Positions 45,027 through 53,399 of a stretch of DNA of 64,000 nucleotides are shown here, piece by piece. The notes below the pieces were generated by a model, which ran no database searches, had not been told where the DNA came from, and was given only the letters and a program-made list of their open reading frames with translations. A program made the position numbers and the translations under genes. Source of the stretch: Brevundimonas sp. LM2 (GTDB taxonomy: Bacteria; Pseudomonadota; Alphaproteobacteria; Caulobacterales; Caulobacteraceae); contig NZ_CP019508.1 of assembly GCF_002002865.1 (NCBI RefSeq), positions 1,084,501 through 1,148,500 on the forward strand. The letters are read 5' to 3'. The first letter of the stretch is position 1; every line of letters starts with the position of its first letter.

Positions 45027-45323
45027 TCAGGACAGGAGCCCGATCGCGGCGATCACGCCGATCACGACGCCCCAGCACACGGCGGCGCCGCCGACGACGA
45101 TGCCCAGGCGCGTGGCGGCCGAATAATGGCCGACGTCGGCATCGGTCGTCTCGTTGTGGAACTCGCGTTCCAGCAGACGGTGCTGGGCCGCGAGGGGATT
45201 GAAGCCCGACAGCGCGGGATCGAGCGCGCCCGAGGGACCGGCGCGACGAACCTCGGGAACGGAGGGCGCTGCCGTCTCGGGCGCGGCGGTGACGACGGTC
45301 TCGGTCTTGCGTGCGGCGCTCAT
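45027..45323 (-). CDS. Small membrane protein, 98 residues
   Basis: A 98-residue protein with an Ala/Thr/Pro-rich N-terminus, a central basic/acidic stretch (NPLAAQHRLLEREFHNETTD) and one C-terminal membrane helix (LGIVVGGAAVCWGVVIGVIA). GGAGA lies about 7 bases before ATG 45323, which supports translation. I recognise no family. It lies between the initiating transferase and the polymerase-like gene on the same strand, so a link to polysaccharide assembly is possible. Confidence 0.6.
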   Translation of the reverse strand: MSAARKTETVVTAAPETAAPSVPEVRRAGPSGALDPALSGFNPLAAQHRLLEREFHNETTDADVGHYSAATRLGIVVGGAAVCWGVVIGVIAAIGLLS

Positions 45324-45389
45324 TGCAGGTCTCCGTGGCGATGGAGCCGTTGTAGCGCGTCTTGCTTAGTGAAGCGTTTGTCGGGACGG

Positions 45390-46745
45390 TTAACCGGGGG
45401 TTTCGGCCGCCGGCGCCGCATCCGCCGGGCGCCGGATCGGCCTGCGAAGCCGCGTCGGCGCCCTTCGCCGCGAAGCGGCGCTGGCGACTTTCTCGGGGTC
45501 TTCAATCCGGTACATTCCCGCGATGATGACGCAGATGACCGAGAGAAGAGGGACCAGGAACGAGCCGTTCAGGAACAGGTACTGCATGGCGACGACCCAT
45601 GAAGCGAAGATCGGAACGCCGCGGCCGAAGATGGAATAGAAATAGAACACCCAAAACAGAACGGAGACGAACAGCCCGTATTCGACGAGGACCTTCGTCG
45701 CGGGGATCCATAGCAGGTTCAATCGCTGCGGCATGCGACCGGGCCCGATGCCGACGAGCGCCTCGCGCGTTGGACCCATGAGCGTAGCCGCGATGACTTC
45801 GCCCTGTTTGGTGAAGCGCTGGTTCCCGCTCTTGCCCTCCTGCGAAAACTCACCGGTTCGGGTCTCGATGTTGTCAACCAGGCCAGCCTTCAGCGCCACA
45901 CCGAACAGGAGCGGCAGCATCATGATCCCAATCAAAAGAAGGCGAGGGCGCACATAAAAGAACACAACCGGAAGCGACAGCGCCAGGAGCGCCAGGCCCG
46001 TGCCACCAAAACTCAGAAGCAGGCCGCTGGCGGTTACAGCCAGGTAGAGCAGGCGCTGACGCCGGCAAATCTCGATGACCAGCGCTGTAGCCGTAAACTG
46101 CGAGACGAACGACGTTTCAAGGAAGAAATAGCCGTTCGGCTTATACCAGGGTGATCCCCATTCGATAGGTTGAATATAGATATAGTTGAAGAACCGGAAC
46201 TGTTCTGGAAGGATGGAATGCATGCTGGGCATTTCCATTCCGACTAATTGGACCGCCCAATCCATGTAGACGAGACCGGCGGCGATCGCGCCCAGTAAGA
46301 CGATGTTATCCAGAATCTTTCCGTATGCCCCCTTGCTCAAGGGAACGCTAAATATAAAAATCGAGTAGACGGCATACACAAACAGCATCGACGGAAGTGT
46401 AGTGGCTGTAATGTTGTTTGCCAGAGCCGTAACGCCTGCGGCTGCACCGAATGCGAGATAGAGCATGGCCTTGCGAACATCGATCCCCATCCCGCCACGC
46501 CAGCACAGAATGCCGATCAGGCCCATGGTCAGGAGCAGGGCAATCTGAAGGGCCGTGCCGGGAAACAGCAGGAGCGCGACCTTCTGGGTCGCCGTGATCA
46601 GCGCATAGCCCCAGGTAACGGTTCGAACGACGAAGCGCTCTCGGTCATCGAGCGGCGGGTGCGCATCAAACGAGGCCTTCTCAGGCCTTTTGCGGAAACG
46701 ATCGATGCTCAGCGTGGGCATGCGCATTGTGCGGACTTGAGCCAT
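45390..46745 (-). CDS. Wzy/O-antigen-ligase-like polysaccharide polymerase
   Basis: A membrane protein of about 451 residues with some ten hydrophobic segments, a large central loop (about 190-240) and features seen in Wzy-like proteins: LLLSFGGTGLALLALSLPVV, GIGPGRMPQRLNLLWIPATK and VEYGLFVSVLFWVF. It would join repeat units on lipid carrier at the periplasmic face. Base composition in 46,140-46,450 falls to roughly 40-50 percent GC by eye, well below its neighbours, which is common for wzy genes and hints at transfer. The start is uncertain: ATG 46745 or 46727; the frame is open to 46823. No strong ribosome site is visible. Confidence 0.7.
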   Translation of the reverse strand: MAQVRTMRMPTLSIDRFRKRPEKASFDAHPPLDDRERFVVRTVTWGYALITATQKVALLLFPGTALQIALLLTMGLIGILCWRGGMGIDVRKAMLYLAFGAAAGVTALANNITATTLPSMLFVYAVYSIFIFSVPLSKGAYGKILDNIVLLGAIAAGLVYMDWAVQLVGMEMPSMHSILPEQFRFFNYIYIQPIEWGSPWYKPNGYFFLETSFVSQFTATALVIEICRRQRLLYLAVTASGLLLSFGGTGLALLALSLPVVFFYVRPRLLLIGIMMLPLLFGVALKAGLVDNIETRTGEFSQEGKSGNQRFTKQGEVIAATLMGPTREALVGIGPGRMPQRLNLLWIPATKVLVEYGLFVSVLFWVFYFYSIFGRGVPIFASWVVAMQYLFLNGSFLVPLLSVICVIIAGMYRIEDPEKVASAASRRRAPTRLRRPIRRPADAAPAAETPG

Positions 46746-46908
46746 TTTCAGCGTTTTCGGTCTACGTTGAGGCGATGGGTCCGCATACGCTTTGGATTTT
46801 GCACTTGCGGTATGGCTTTTCAATCGGGAAGTGGTGCGGTCGAGGAATGCCGTCGTCGGAGGTGGGGGGGCCTGTGCGGAGCGTCGGACGGCGGGACGGG
46901 GGGCCAGA

Positions 46909-48042
46909 TCAGGTGATCTGGACCTGGGCGGGCGCCTTGACCCGACCTAGGCCCAGAGCGACCAGAAGGCGGTTGCCCAGTTTGATGCCGTTCAGCTCGA
47001 CGAAGCGATAGCTGAGCCCGGCCGCCGCGATGGTGGTCGCCATCGTCAGCACCAGCAGCACGAAGCCGGCCGCGATCGGGCCGATGGCATCCACCAACCC
47101 GGGCGTGAAGACATAGATCGCCTTGCTGAAATACATCATGATCGGGAAGTGCAGCAGATAGATGCTGAACGAGATGTCGCCGATCCATTCGATGAACCGG
47201 CCCTGCAGGGCCGCGATCTCCACGCCGAGCCGGCCCAGGGCGAAGATGATCGCCGCGGCCAGCACCGTCTCATAGAGGTTCATCCACGGGTCGTAGATCG
47301 GCACGACGACGAAGGCGCGCGTGATCAGCAGCAGGAGCGCCGCCAGCCCGACGATGGTCTTGAGCGGCAGCCGACGACAGAAGGCGATCACGCGCGGCAG
47401 GGGCAGCGTCAGCGCGACCCCGAGCGCGAAGTTGAAGAAATACAGATCCAGATGGTAATATAGCGACCCGCCCAGGATCACGCCCAGGGCGGCGAGGGCG
47501 GCCACGACCAGCCCGAAGCCGCGCTCGAGCCGCGTCGCAAGCCACGCTACGGGCGGCAGCAGCACCGAGTTCACGATCTCCACGAATATCGTCCACACCG
47601 GCGGGATCAGATAGGCCAGCATCCCCGCGAAGGATGCGGCGATGTGCAGGGGGGTGTACCGATCCGCGCGGAACCGTTCGGTGATCCAGACCGAGTCGTG
47701 CGGCCCCGGAATTCTGTAGTGGAGCAGGGCGACGTAGGACAGGGCCAGGGCGCTGGCCAGGATCAGAGCGGGATAGATGCGGAACAACCGCCGGACGTAG
47801 TAGGCGCCCAGGGCGACCTTTCCGAACCCGCGTCGCTTCAGTGACAGGGCCAGAACGAAGCCGCTCAGCACGAAGAAGATCTCGACCGACGCCTGGGTGT
47901 TCACCAGCCGCTTGACCAGATCGTACCAGTCGGGCGCCTCGAAATAGGAAATACAGTGGCCGATCACCACGATGCAGGCGGCGATGCCGCGCAGCGATTG
48001 CAGCTCCGGCATGTGGGCGCGGTTATGAGTGGCGGCGGTCAT
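46909..48042 (-). CDS. Acyltransferase-3 family membrane protein
   Basis: A 377-residue protein with about ten transmembrane helices. The N-terminal family signature is ELQSLRGIAACIVVIGHCIS with the catalytic-type His in IGH; VEIFFVLSGFVLALSLKRRG and YYVRRLFRIYPALI follow, and GDISFSIYLLHFPIMMYFSK lies near the end. Such proteins move acetyl or other acyl groups onto polysaccharide. The start ATG 48042 overlaps the O-antigen-ligase-like gene (stop 48023) by 20 bases, so the two are coupled. Confidence 0.9.
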   Translation of the reverse strand: MTAATHNRAHMPELQSLRGIAACIVVIGHCISYFEAPDWYDLVKRLVNTQASVEIFFVLSGFVLALSLKRRGFGKVALGAYYVRRLFRIYPALILASALALSYVALLHYRIPGPHDSVWITERFRADRYTPLHIAASFAGMLAYLIPPVWTIFVEIVNSVLLPPVAWLATRLERGFGLVVAALAALGVILGGSLYYHLDLYFFNFALGVALTLPLPRVIAFCRRLPLKTIVGLAALLLLITRAFVVVPIYDPWMNLYETVLAAAIIFALGRLGVEIAALQGRFIEWIGDISFSIYLLHFPIMMYFSKAIYVFTPGLVDAIGPIAAGFVLLVLTMATTIAAAGLSYRFVELNGIKLGNRLLVALGLGRVKAPAQVQIT

Positions 48043-49315
48043 TGGAGATCGGCCTCATTGAACGGGACGCCAGAGAGAAGTCTTGTCGAGGCCCCCTACG
48101 CCGAGTCGCCCACGCGCAGGCCACGACGATCACCATCAGCAAACAGGTCGGCACGCCCATCATGAGCGAGCTGGATTCCACGAAGCCGATGGCCAGGAAG
48201 CCAGCCATGAAGGCGGATGCAGCAATCCAGACCGGCGCAATCGACGCCAGGGCTCTACGCAAGGCCTGGATCGTCGCGCCGAAGACGAGGGTTATGTACA
48301 CCGCGAAGCCGACAAGGCCAAGTTCTGCCAGCACGGCCAGATAGGCCTGGTGCGCGGTGCTGGTCCGCGTCATGAAAAGCTCGTGCCGCCTGAACCCGAT
48401 GCCGAAGATGGGGCGGCTCTCGAAAAGCCGCCACGCATCACGCCATCCGTAGGATCGACCGGTTCCCCCCGAGTTCAGCCCGCGCGCCGGGTCAGACAGG
48501 TGGAACAGGCTTTCGGCCAGCCAGGGTCCGGCGATCACAAACGGGATCAGCAGCAGCAGGGTGGCGGCGATCATCAGCAGGCCGGACTTGCCCCGCATGC
48601 CGCGCGCCAACAGGACGGCCGCCAGAACGCCCCCCGCGCCGACTGCGATCATCGAGCCCCGGGACGAGGTCAGGACGAGAACAGCCAGGCAGATCGCGGC
48701 CACGGCCGTCTTGACCACCCACCCGCGCAAGGCCAGGGCGCTCAGAAGGCTGATGAAGGCCAGCGCGCCCCACCAGTTGGGACCGGCGTTCGACGACAGC
48801 CGACCCCAGGTGTATTCGCCGACGGCCAGCACGCCCACGAGAACGAGCGTGCCACCGATGGCCATGCCCTTGAACACACCGGACAGTCCGCTGTCGCGCG
48901 TGTAGTTCGTCGCCGCGAACAGGGCGGCGAGCACAAGATTGGCCACGAGGATGACGACCACGGCCAGGAGTTCGAGATCGAAGACTCCGACGATGCTGAT
49001 CAGCACGACGGCCACCAGGGCCGCGCAGACCATCGCGAACTTGGAGACCCGCTTCAGGTCGAATCCATACTTCAGGGCCCCATAGATGACCGGAAGCGCG
49101 AACGCTGCGTTCACGGCCAGGTGCAGGATCGAGACGATCGGTGGCGTCCCGCGCAAGACGTCGTCGGAGTCGATGTGGATCGGAATGAAACTGGGGCGGA
49201 AGACCAAATCGACGAGCGTGAAGGCCGCGATCAACAGGCCGAGAACAAAGCCGCACCCTTCCGTCGGCGCAATCAGCGATCGGCTGTCCCTCGATTTCGA
49301 TACGTCGAATGACAC
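48023..49315 (-). CDS. O-antigen ligase/polymerase family protein
   Basis: The 430-residue product starts at GTG 49315, supported by a strong AGGAGG 5 bases upstream. It has about ten membrane helices. The Wzy_C-type region shows VLTSSRGSMIAVGAGGVLAA, the loop with GGTGRSYGWRDAWRLFESRP and the conserved H-x-Y segment TAHQAYLAVLAELGLVG. It should act on lipid-linked glycan at the periplasmic side as ligase or polymerase. It diverges from the flippase gene across about 177 bases that should hold both promoters. Confidence 0.88.
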   Translation of the reverse strand: MSFDVSKSRDSRSLIAPTEGCGFVLGLLIAAFTLVDLVFRPSFIPIHIDSDDVLRGTPPIVSILHLAVNAAFALPVIYGALKYGFDLKRVSKFAMVCAALVAVVLISIVGVFDLELLAVVVILVANLVLAALFAATNYTRDSGLSGVFKGMAIGGTLVLVGVLAVGEYTWGRLSSNAGPNWWGALAFISLLSALALRGWVVKTAVAAICLAVLVLTSSRGSMIAVGAGGVLAAVLLARGMRGKSGLLMIAATLLLLIPFVIAGPWLAESLFHLSDPARGLNSGGTGRSYGWRDAWRLFESRPIFGIGFRRHELFMTRTSTAHQAYLAVLAELGLVGFAVYITLVFGATIQALRRALASIAPVWIAASAFMAGFLAIGFVESSSLMMGVPTCLLMVIVVACAWATRRRGPRQDFSLASRSMRPISNDRRHS

Positions 49316-49492
49316 CCGTTCCTCCTGCCGCCCCGTTTCCCGTAGACCACCGTAACGGTCGGTGTGGCAAGGTGACGACAGACGCCAATGAAGCGGTGAC
49401 CGCGGTTCTGCGGGTAATCTTTGTGCTTTCCGCCTGACCAGTGCGGCGATAATGCTGCACTGCGATCTCGCAGGCGCGTGACCAGGACGCTC

Positions 49493-50881
49493 ATGTTCAA
49501 TTTTGACGACTGGCTGACGCGGCTGATCGCCCGCCTGCCGGGCGGCGCCAAACTGAACACCCTCAAGGGTCGCCTCGCATCGTTCGCGGACCAGGGCATA
49601 CAGGGGGTCGGCAACGTCGTCGTCAGCGCGATTCTGGCTCGCTGCCTGAGCCAGGAGGGGTTCGCCGCGATCGGGCTGATGCTGGGGGTCCACTATTTCG
49701 TCCTGGGCACGCACCGCAGCGCCCTGGTGCTGCCCTACATCCTGACCAGCGCGGAAGCCGAGGCGCGGGGCGACGCTCCGAGGAACGACTGGTGGTGGGT
49801 GAACCTGCTGTCGGGGGCGTTTATCTTCCTGTTGCTCGGCGTGGTGGCGCTGGTGGCGACCCTCGCGCTGCGGGGGCGTCCGGAAATGGCGTGGATCGCA
49901 ACCGCCCTGCAGCTGGCCGCGGTGGTGTCGCCCAGCCTGATCCTGGCGGAGTTCGGGCGCCGCATGCTTTATCAGGCTCACCGACCGGCGACTGCGGCCC
50001 TGTGTTCCACGGTCTATTTCGTCCTGAACGCGGGCGGGGCGCTGATCGTGCTGCTGTATTTCCGGACGCCTCAGGCGGGGGCCGCGACCTGGGTCATCGG
50101 GGGCCTGGCCTCCGCGGCGCTCAGCGCCCTGTCGATGTGGCCGGGTCGGCCGGAGGTGCGGACCGGTCTGGCCGAATGGTATTCCAACCGCGGTTTCGCG
50201 ATGTGGCAGGCCCTGACCAATCTCCCTTATTCGATCTACAACAGCGCGGCCGTGCTTCTGGTGGGGGCGTTCGGCGGGGCTCTGGCCACGGCCGCCTTCA
50301 CCGCGGCGCGGACCATCACCAACCCCGCGATCAGCATGGTGACCGCGATCGATTCGATGGACAAGCCGCGCGCCGCCCTGGCTTTGGCCAGGGGGGGCGT
50401 GGCCGGTCTCAAGGCGTCGATCCGGCGCACCCGGATTCTGCTGGCGGGCCTGACCGGAACCTACCTCGGCCTTGTGGCCCTGTTCGCCGAACCCCTGCTG
50501 GGCCTGGTCTTCGGCGATGCCTATCGCGGACAGGCCAATGAGATCCGGGTCCTGGCCCTCGCCTTCTTCATCATCTGCATGAACCAGCCCTCCGAGACGC
50601 TGCTGATCGTCTGCCGCGCCAGCCGCCTGATGTTCGCGACCCGCCTTTTCGCGGCGATCTTCGCCGTCATCGCCGTCTTCATCGGGTCGAAGTTCGGCCT
50701 GATGGGCGTCTGTATCGGGCTGGCGATCACCCAATTGATAAACCTGGTGAACCTGCATATCGCCGAGGCGATCGCCTTGCGTCGCTACGCGCGGCTGGAG
50801 TCCGGGGCCGAACCCTCTCGTGGCGTGCCCGACCGGGCCGCCGCTCCTGCGGCCACCGCGATCGAGAAGACGCCGACATGA
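49493..50881 (+). CDS. Wzx-type polysaccharide flippase (MATE/MVF superfamily)
   Basis: The 462-residue product has about 12-14 membrane helices and starts at ATG 49493 with AGGA 7 bases upstream. The pattern ASFADQGIQGVGNVVVSAIL early and SRLMFATRLFAAIFAVIAVF late is that of polysaccharide-export flippases, which move lipid-linked repeat units across the inner membrane. It overlaps the next GT gene start by ATGA. It leads the rightward polysaccharide operon. Confidence 0.85.
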   Translation: MFNFDDWLTRLIARLPGGAKLNTLKGRLASFADQGIQGVGNVVVSAILARCLSQEGFAAIGLMLGVHYFVLGTHRSALVLPYILTSAEAEARGDAPRNDWWWVNLLSGAFIFLLLGVVALVATLALRGRPEMAWIATALQLAAVVSPSLILAEFGRRMLYQAHRPATAALCSTVYFVLNAGGALIVLLYFRTPQAGAATWVIGGLASAALSALSMWPGRPEVRTGLAEWYSNRGFAMWQALTNLPYSIYNSAAVLLVGAFGGALATAAFTAARTITNPAISMVTAIDSMDKPRAALALARGGVAGLKASIRRTRILLAGLTGTYLGLVALFAEPLLGLVFGDAYRGQANEIRVLALAFFIICMNQPSETLLIVCRASRLMFATRLFAAIFAVIAVFIGSKFGLMGVCIGLAITQLINLVNLHIAEAIALRRYARLESGAEPSRGVPDRAAAPAATAIEKTPT

Positions 50882-52026
50882 TCCCCAGCAAGGTTCTCTA
50901 TTTTGCGTTCGATGCGTCGGATTCGAGCGTCATCCGCCGGTTCAAGCAGCTGAAGGCAGTCGGCGCGTCCGTGGTGGGGCTGACGTTCCGCCGCAAGCGG
51001 TACAACCAGGACTACCAGCCTGAGTGGGACAACATCCACCTCGGAAATCTCCAGGATGGCCATTACGCCAGGCGGCTGATGGTCATGATCGGCTCCTTTG
51101 TCATGATGGTCCGGGCGCGGCGCAAGCTCGTCGATGCCGAGCTGATCATGGCGCGCAATCTCGATCTTCTGCTGCTCGCGCTCGCGGGGCGTTTTGTCGG
51201 TCTGTACAAATGTCCGATCGTCTACGACGTCTTCGACGTGCGAAGCGTGCTGCTCCGCCAATCCTTGCCGGCGAAAATCATGCGGGGGGTGGAGCGTTGG
51301 GCCTTGGGTCAGTGCCGCCTGCTGATCGTGACCTCGCCAGGCTTCCTGAACGAGTATTTTCGGCCCTACCTCCAATATGACGGGCCGGCCCTGTTGCTCG
51401 AAAACAAGATCGTCCTGGATATGCTGCCCGCCGAGCCGGGGCTTCGTACGAAATGGGCGTCTCCGGAGCGGACGAAGGCCGGCCTTCCGGACGGCCGGCT
51501 GGTCCTGGGCTGGGTCGGCGCTCTGCGCTGCGCCCGTTCGGCCGAACTGCTGGCCCAGATCGCCGAAGCTCTTCCGGAGGTCACGGTGCGGATCTCGGGC
51601 GTGCCGACCTACTGCCCCTTGCCCGAGTTTCTCGCGCGCTATGACGGCATTTCCAACGTCGTCTACACGGGCGAGTACGCTTTCCCGACCGGGCTGTACG
51701 ACGTCTATGACAAGATCGACCTGAACTGGTGTTTCGACCTGTCCAAATACAGCGAGAGCGGTAAGTGGCTGCTGCCCAACCGACTGTACGAAGGTGGCTA
51801 TTTCGGCGTGCCGCAGTTGTCCGAGACGGGGTCGGAAACGGCGATCTACGCTGACCGCCTCGGAATCGGCTGGGCGCGCGAGGCCGACGCCGAGGTGTTG
51901 ATCCGCTTTCTTCGCCAGGAGGTCCGGAAGGACTACGCGAGGGTCAAGGCGAACTGTGTGGCGGTGATGGATTCGCGGTTCCAGTACAACGACGATATCC
52001 GTCAGGTTTTCGAAGCCATTGCATGA
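50878..52026 (+). CDS. GT4-like glycosyltransferase
   Basis: A 382-residue GT-B protein. The N-terminal domain begins SKVLYFAFDASDSSVIRRFK. The C-terminal domain shows RLVLGWVGALRCARSAELLA, a donor-binding segment, and KWLLPNRLYEGGYFGVPQLS, where the Glu of the GT4 loop lies. It probably adds a sugar to the lipid-linked repeat unit in the cytoplasm; the sugar is unknown. The ATG overlaps the flippase stop as ATGA, and a hairpin with a T tract follows 12 bases after its stop. Confidence 0.83.
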   Translation: MIPSKVLYFAFDASDSSVIRRFKQLKAVGASVVGLTFRRKRYNQDYQPEWDNIHLGNLQDGHYARRLMVMIGSFVMMVRARRKLVDAELIMARNLDLLLLALAGRFVGLYKCPIVYDVFDVRSVLLRQSLPAKIMRGVERWALGQCRLLIVTSPGFLNEYFRPYLQYDGPALLLENKIVLDMLPAEPGLRTKWASPERTKAGLPDGRLVLGWVGALRCARSAELLAQIAEALPEVTVRISGVPTYCPLPEFLARYDGISNVVYTGEYAFPTGLYDVYDKIDLNWCFDLSKYSESGKWLLPNRLYEGGYFGVPQLSETGSETAIYADRLGIGWAREADAEVLIRFLRQEVRKDYARVKANCVAVMDSRFQYNDDIRQVFEAIA

Positions 52027-52037
52027 ACGCGCCTTGG

Positions 52038-52071
52038 ATCGAGCCTTTCGGCCGATGCACGGTTTTTTTTT
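52038..52071 (+). terminator. Possible intrinsic terminator after the GT4 gene
   Basis: ATCG-A-GCC pairs with GGC-CGAT (52038-52045 and 52050-52056, one bulged A, loop TTTC). Six bases later a run of nine T residues begins (52063-52071). The spacer is longer than usual, so function is uncertain. Confidence 0.42.
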
Positions 52072-52403
52072 GCGGGGCGCGTAGGGTCGAGGTGTACCGT
52101 CCATGATCAGAAACGGTTCGTCGGCGGTTCCTTTGTATAAACGCATGCAGGCCGGCGAGACGTAAGAGGCGCTTGCGCGATGGATCGACCGCTTTCTCCG
52201 CCCGTCCTGCAGGATGGCAGCGGTTGGGCTGGCGTGAGATGCCGAGGCTTGGGTGCATCGCAGCAGAGGGCATGCTGCCATGCGTTGCATCACCGCCGCC
52301 CTTGTGGTTTGAAGGCTTTGGGGCTCTTCAAAGACAAAGTAGGCGTGACGACGGGTATCGGTGCCCGGAGCGGCGGTGCCGTTTCGTCGGCATCTGGTTA
52401 TGA
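52072..52403. other. About 330-base gap before the GT2 gene
   Basis: No open frame here has a credible start and family match. The tract after the T run may carry the promoter for the GT2/EEP-GT2 unit; no strong -35/-10 pair was clear by eye. The DNA is near local average composition. Confidence 0.4.
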
Positions 52404-53399
52404 ATGTGGATCGAGGCATCCCATGAACGAGACCGCCAGGTGAAAAAGTCCGCGCCTCAGGATCCGCTGCCTGAATCAATCCGATCTTGTGGTCGCGATC
52501 CCGTCCAGCCCGTGGCGGTGTCGGTCGTCATCCTCACCTACAGCCGCGACGCCATCGTTCAGGATGTCCTGCGCGATCTGGCGGAAAAGATCGCCGATCG
52601 CGACGATTGCGAAATCCTGCTCGTCGACAACAACGCGGACGATGTCGACCGCGGGGCCTGGCTGGCCCCGTTCAGGTTCGCCCGCTGGATCCGTATGGGC
52701 GGCAATGTCGGCGTCATCGCGCGAAATGCGGGCATGAGCGCGGCCGTCGGTCAGATCATCGGACTGTTGGATGACGACGTCTTTATCCAGACCGTCGACT
52801 TCCCCGACATCCTGATGCGTCTGTTCCAGGCGGACCCGAAGCTGGGCGCCCTTACGATCCGCAAGGTCCTGGCCGACACGAACGAAACGCGCCGCGACCT
52901 GATCCCGCACAGCCGCAAGGACGTCGACCTGACCCGTCCGTTCGACACCTTCCGCTTCGTCGGCGGTTTCGCGGCCTTCTCGCGCGCCGCCTACGCCCGC
53001 GTCGGCGGCTTCAGTCCCGAATTCTTCTATGGCTCGGAGGAGACGGAACTCAGCTTCCGGCTGGTGAACGACGGCTGGAAAATCAGCTACTCGCCAGAAA
53101 TCGTCGCGACGGAACTGGAGCATCCTTCGGGGCGCGGTTCGGTCAAGGCGGTCCAGACCATGCGATTGCGCAACCGCTACATCATCGCGTGGATGCATAT
53201 GCCGTTTCCGCAGATCCTTCTGAACTATCTGTTCTTCACCCCGTACATCGCCTTCTACGCGCGCGGTCAGATCGATGTCCCCGCGGCGATTACCGACTTC
53301 ATCCGCTGGCTGAGACGCAGCGACCGACCGCGCCGCACGCCCCTGGACGCCGCCGCCGTGGCCTATATTCGAGGATGCGGCGGAGCCACGTGGCGATGA
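52404..53399 (+). CDS. GT2 glycosyltransferase
   Basis: The 331-residue product has the GT2 GT-A fold: VSVVILTYSRDAIVQDVLRD, EILLVDNNADD, GNVGVIARNAGMSAAVGQII, the metal-binding DDD in GLLDDDVFIQ and the catalytic acids in FFYGSEETELSF. A C-terminal hydrophobic stretch (ILLNYLFFTPYIAFYARG) suggests membrane contact. ATG 52404 or GTG 52440 could be the start. Its stop overlaps the next gene's ATG (53396) as ATGA. It should add a sugar to a lipid-linked intermediate; the sugar is unknown. Confidence 0.86.
   Translation: MWIEASHERDRQVKKSAPQDPLPESIRSCGRDPVQPVAVSVVILTYSRDAIVQDVLRDLAEKIADRDDCEILLVDNNADDVDRGAWLAPFRFARWIRMGGNVGVIARNAGMSAAVGQIIGLLDDDVFIQTVDFPDILMRLFQADPKLGALTIRKVLADTNETRRDLIPHSRKDVDLTRPFDTFRFVGGFAAFSRAAYARVGGFSPEFFYGSEETELSFRLVNDGWKISYSPEIVATELEHPSGRGSVKAVQTMRLRNRYIIAWMHMPFPQILLNYLFFTPYIAFYARGQIDVPAAITDFIRWLRRSDRPRRTPLDAAAVAYIRGCGGATWR

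Noticed and set aside
52173..52443. Two short + strand frames before the GT2 gene
   Set aside because: No domain, Arg/Trp/Cys-rich composition, and no good ribosome-binding site.
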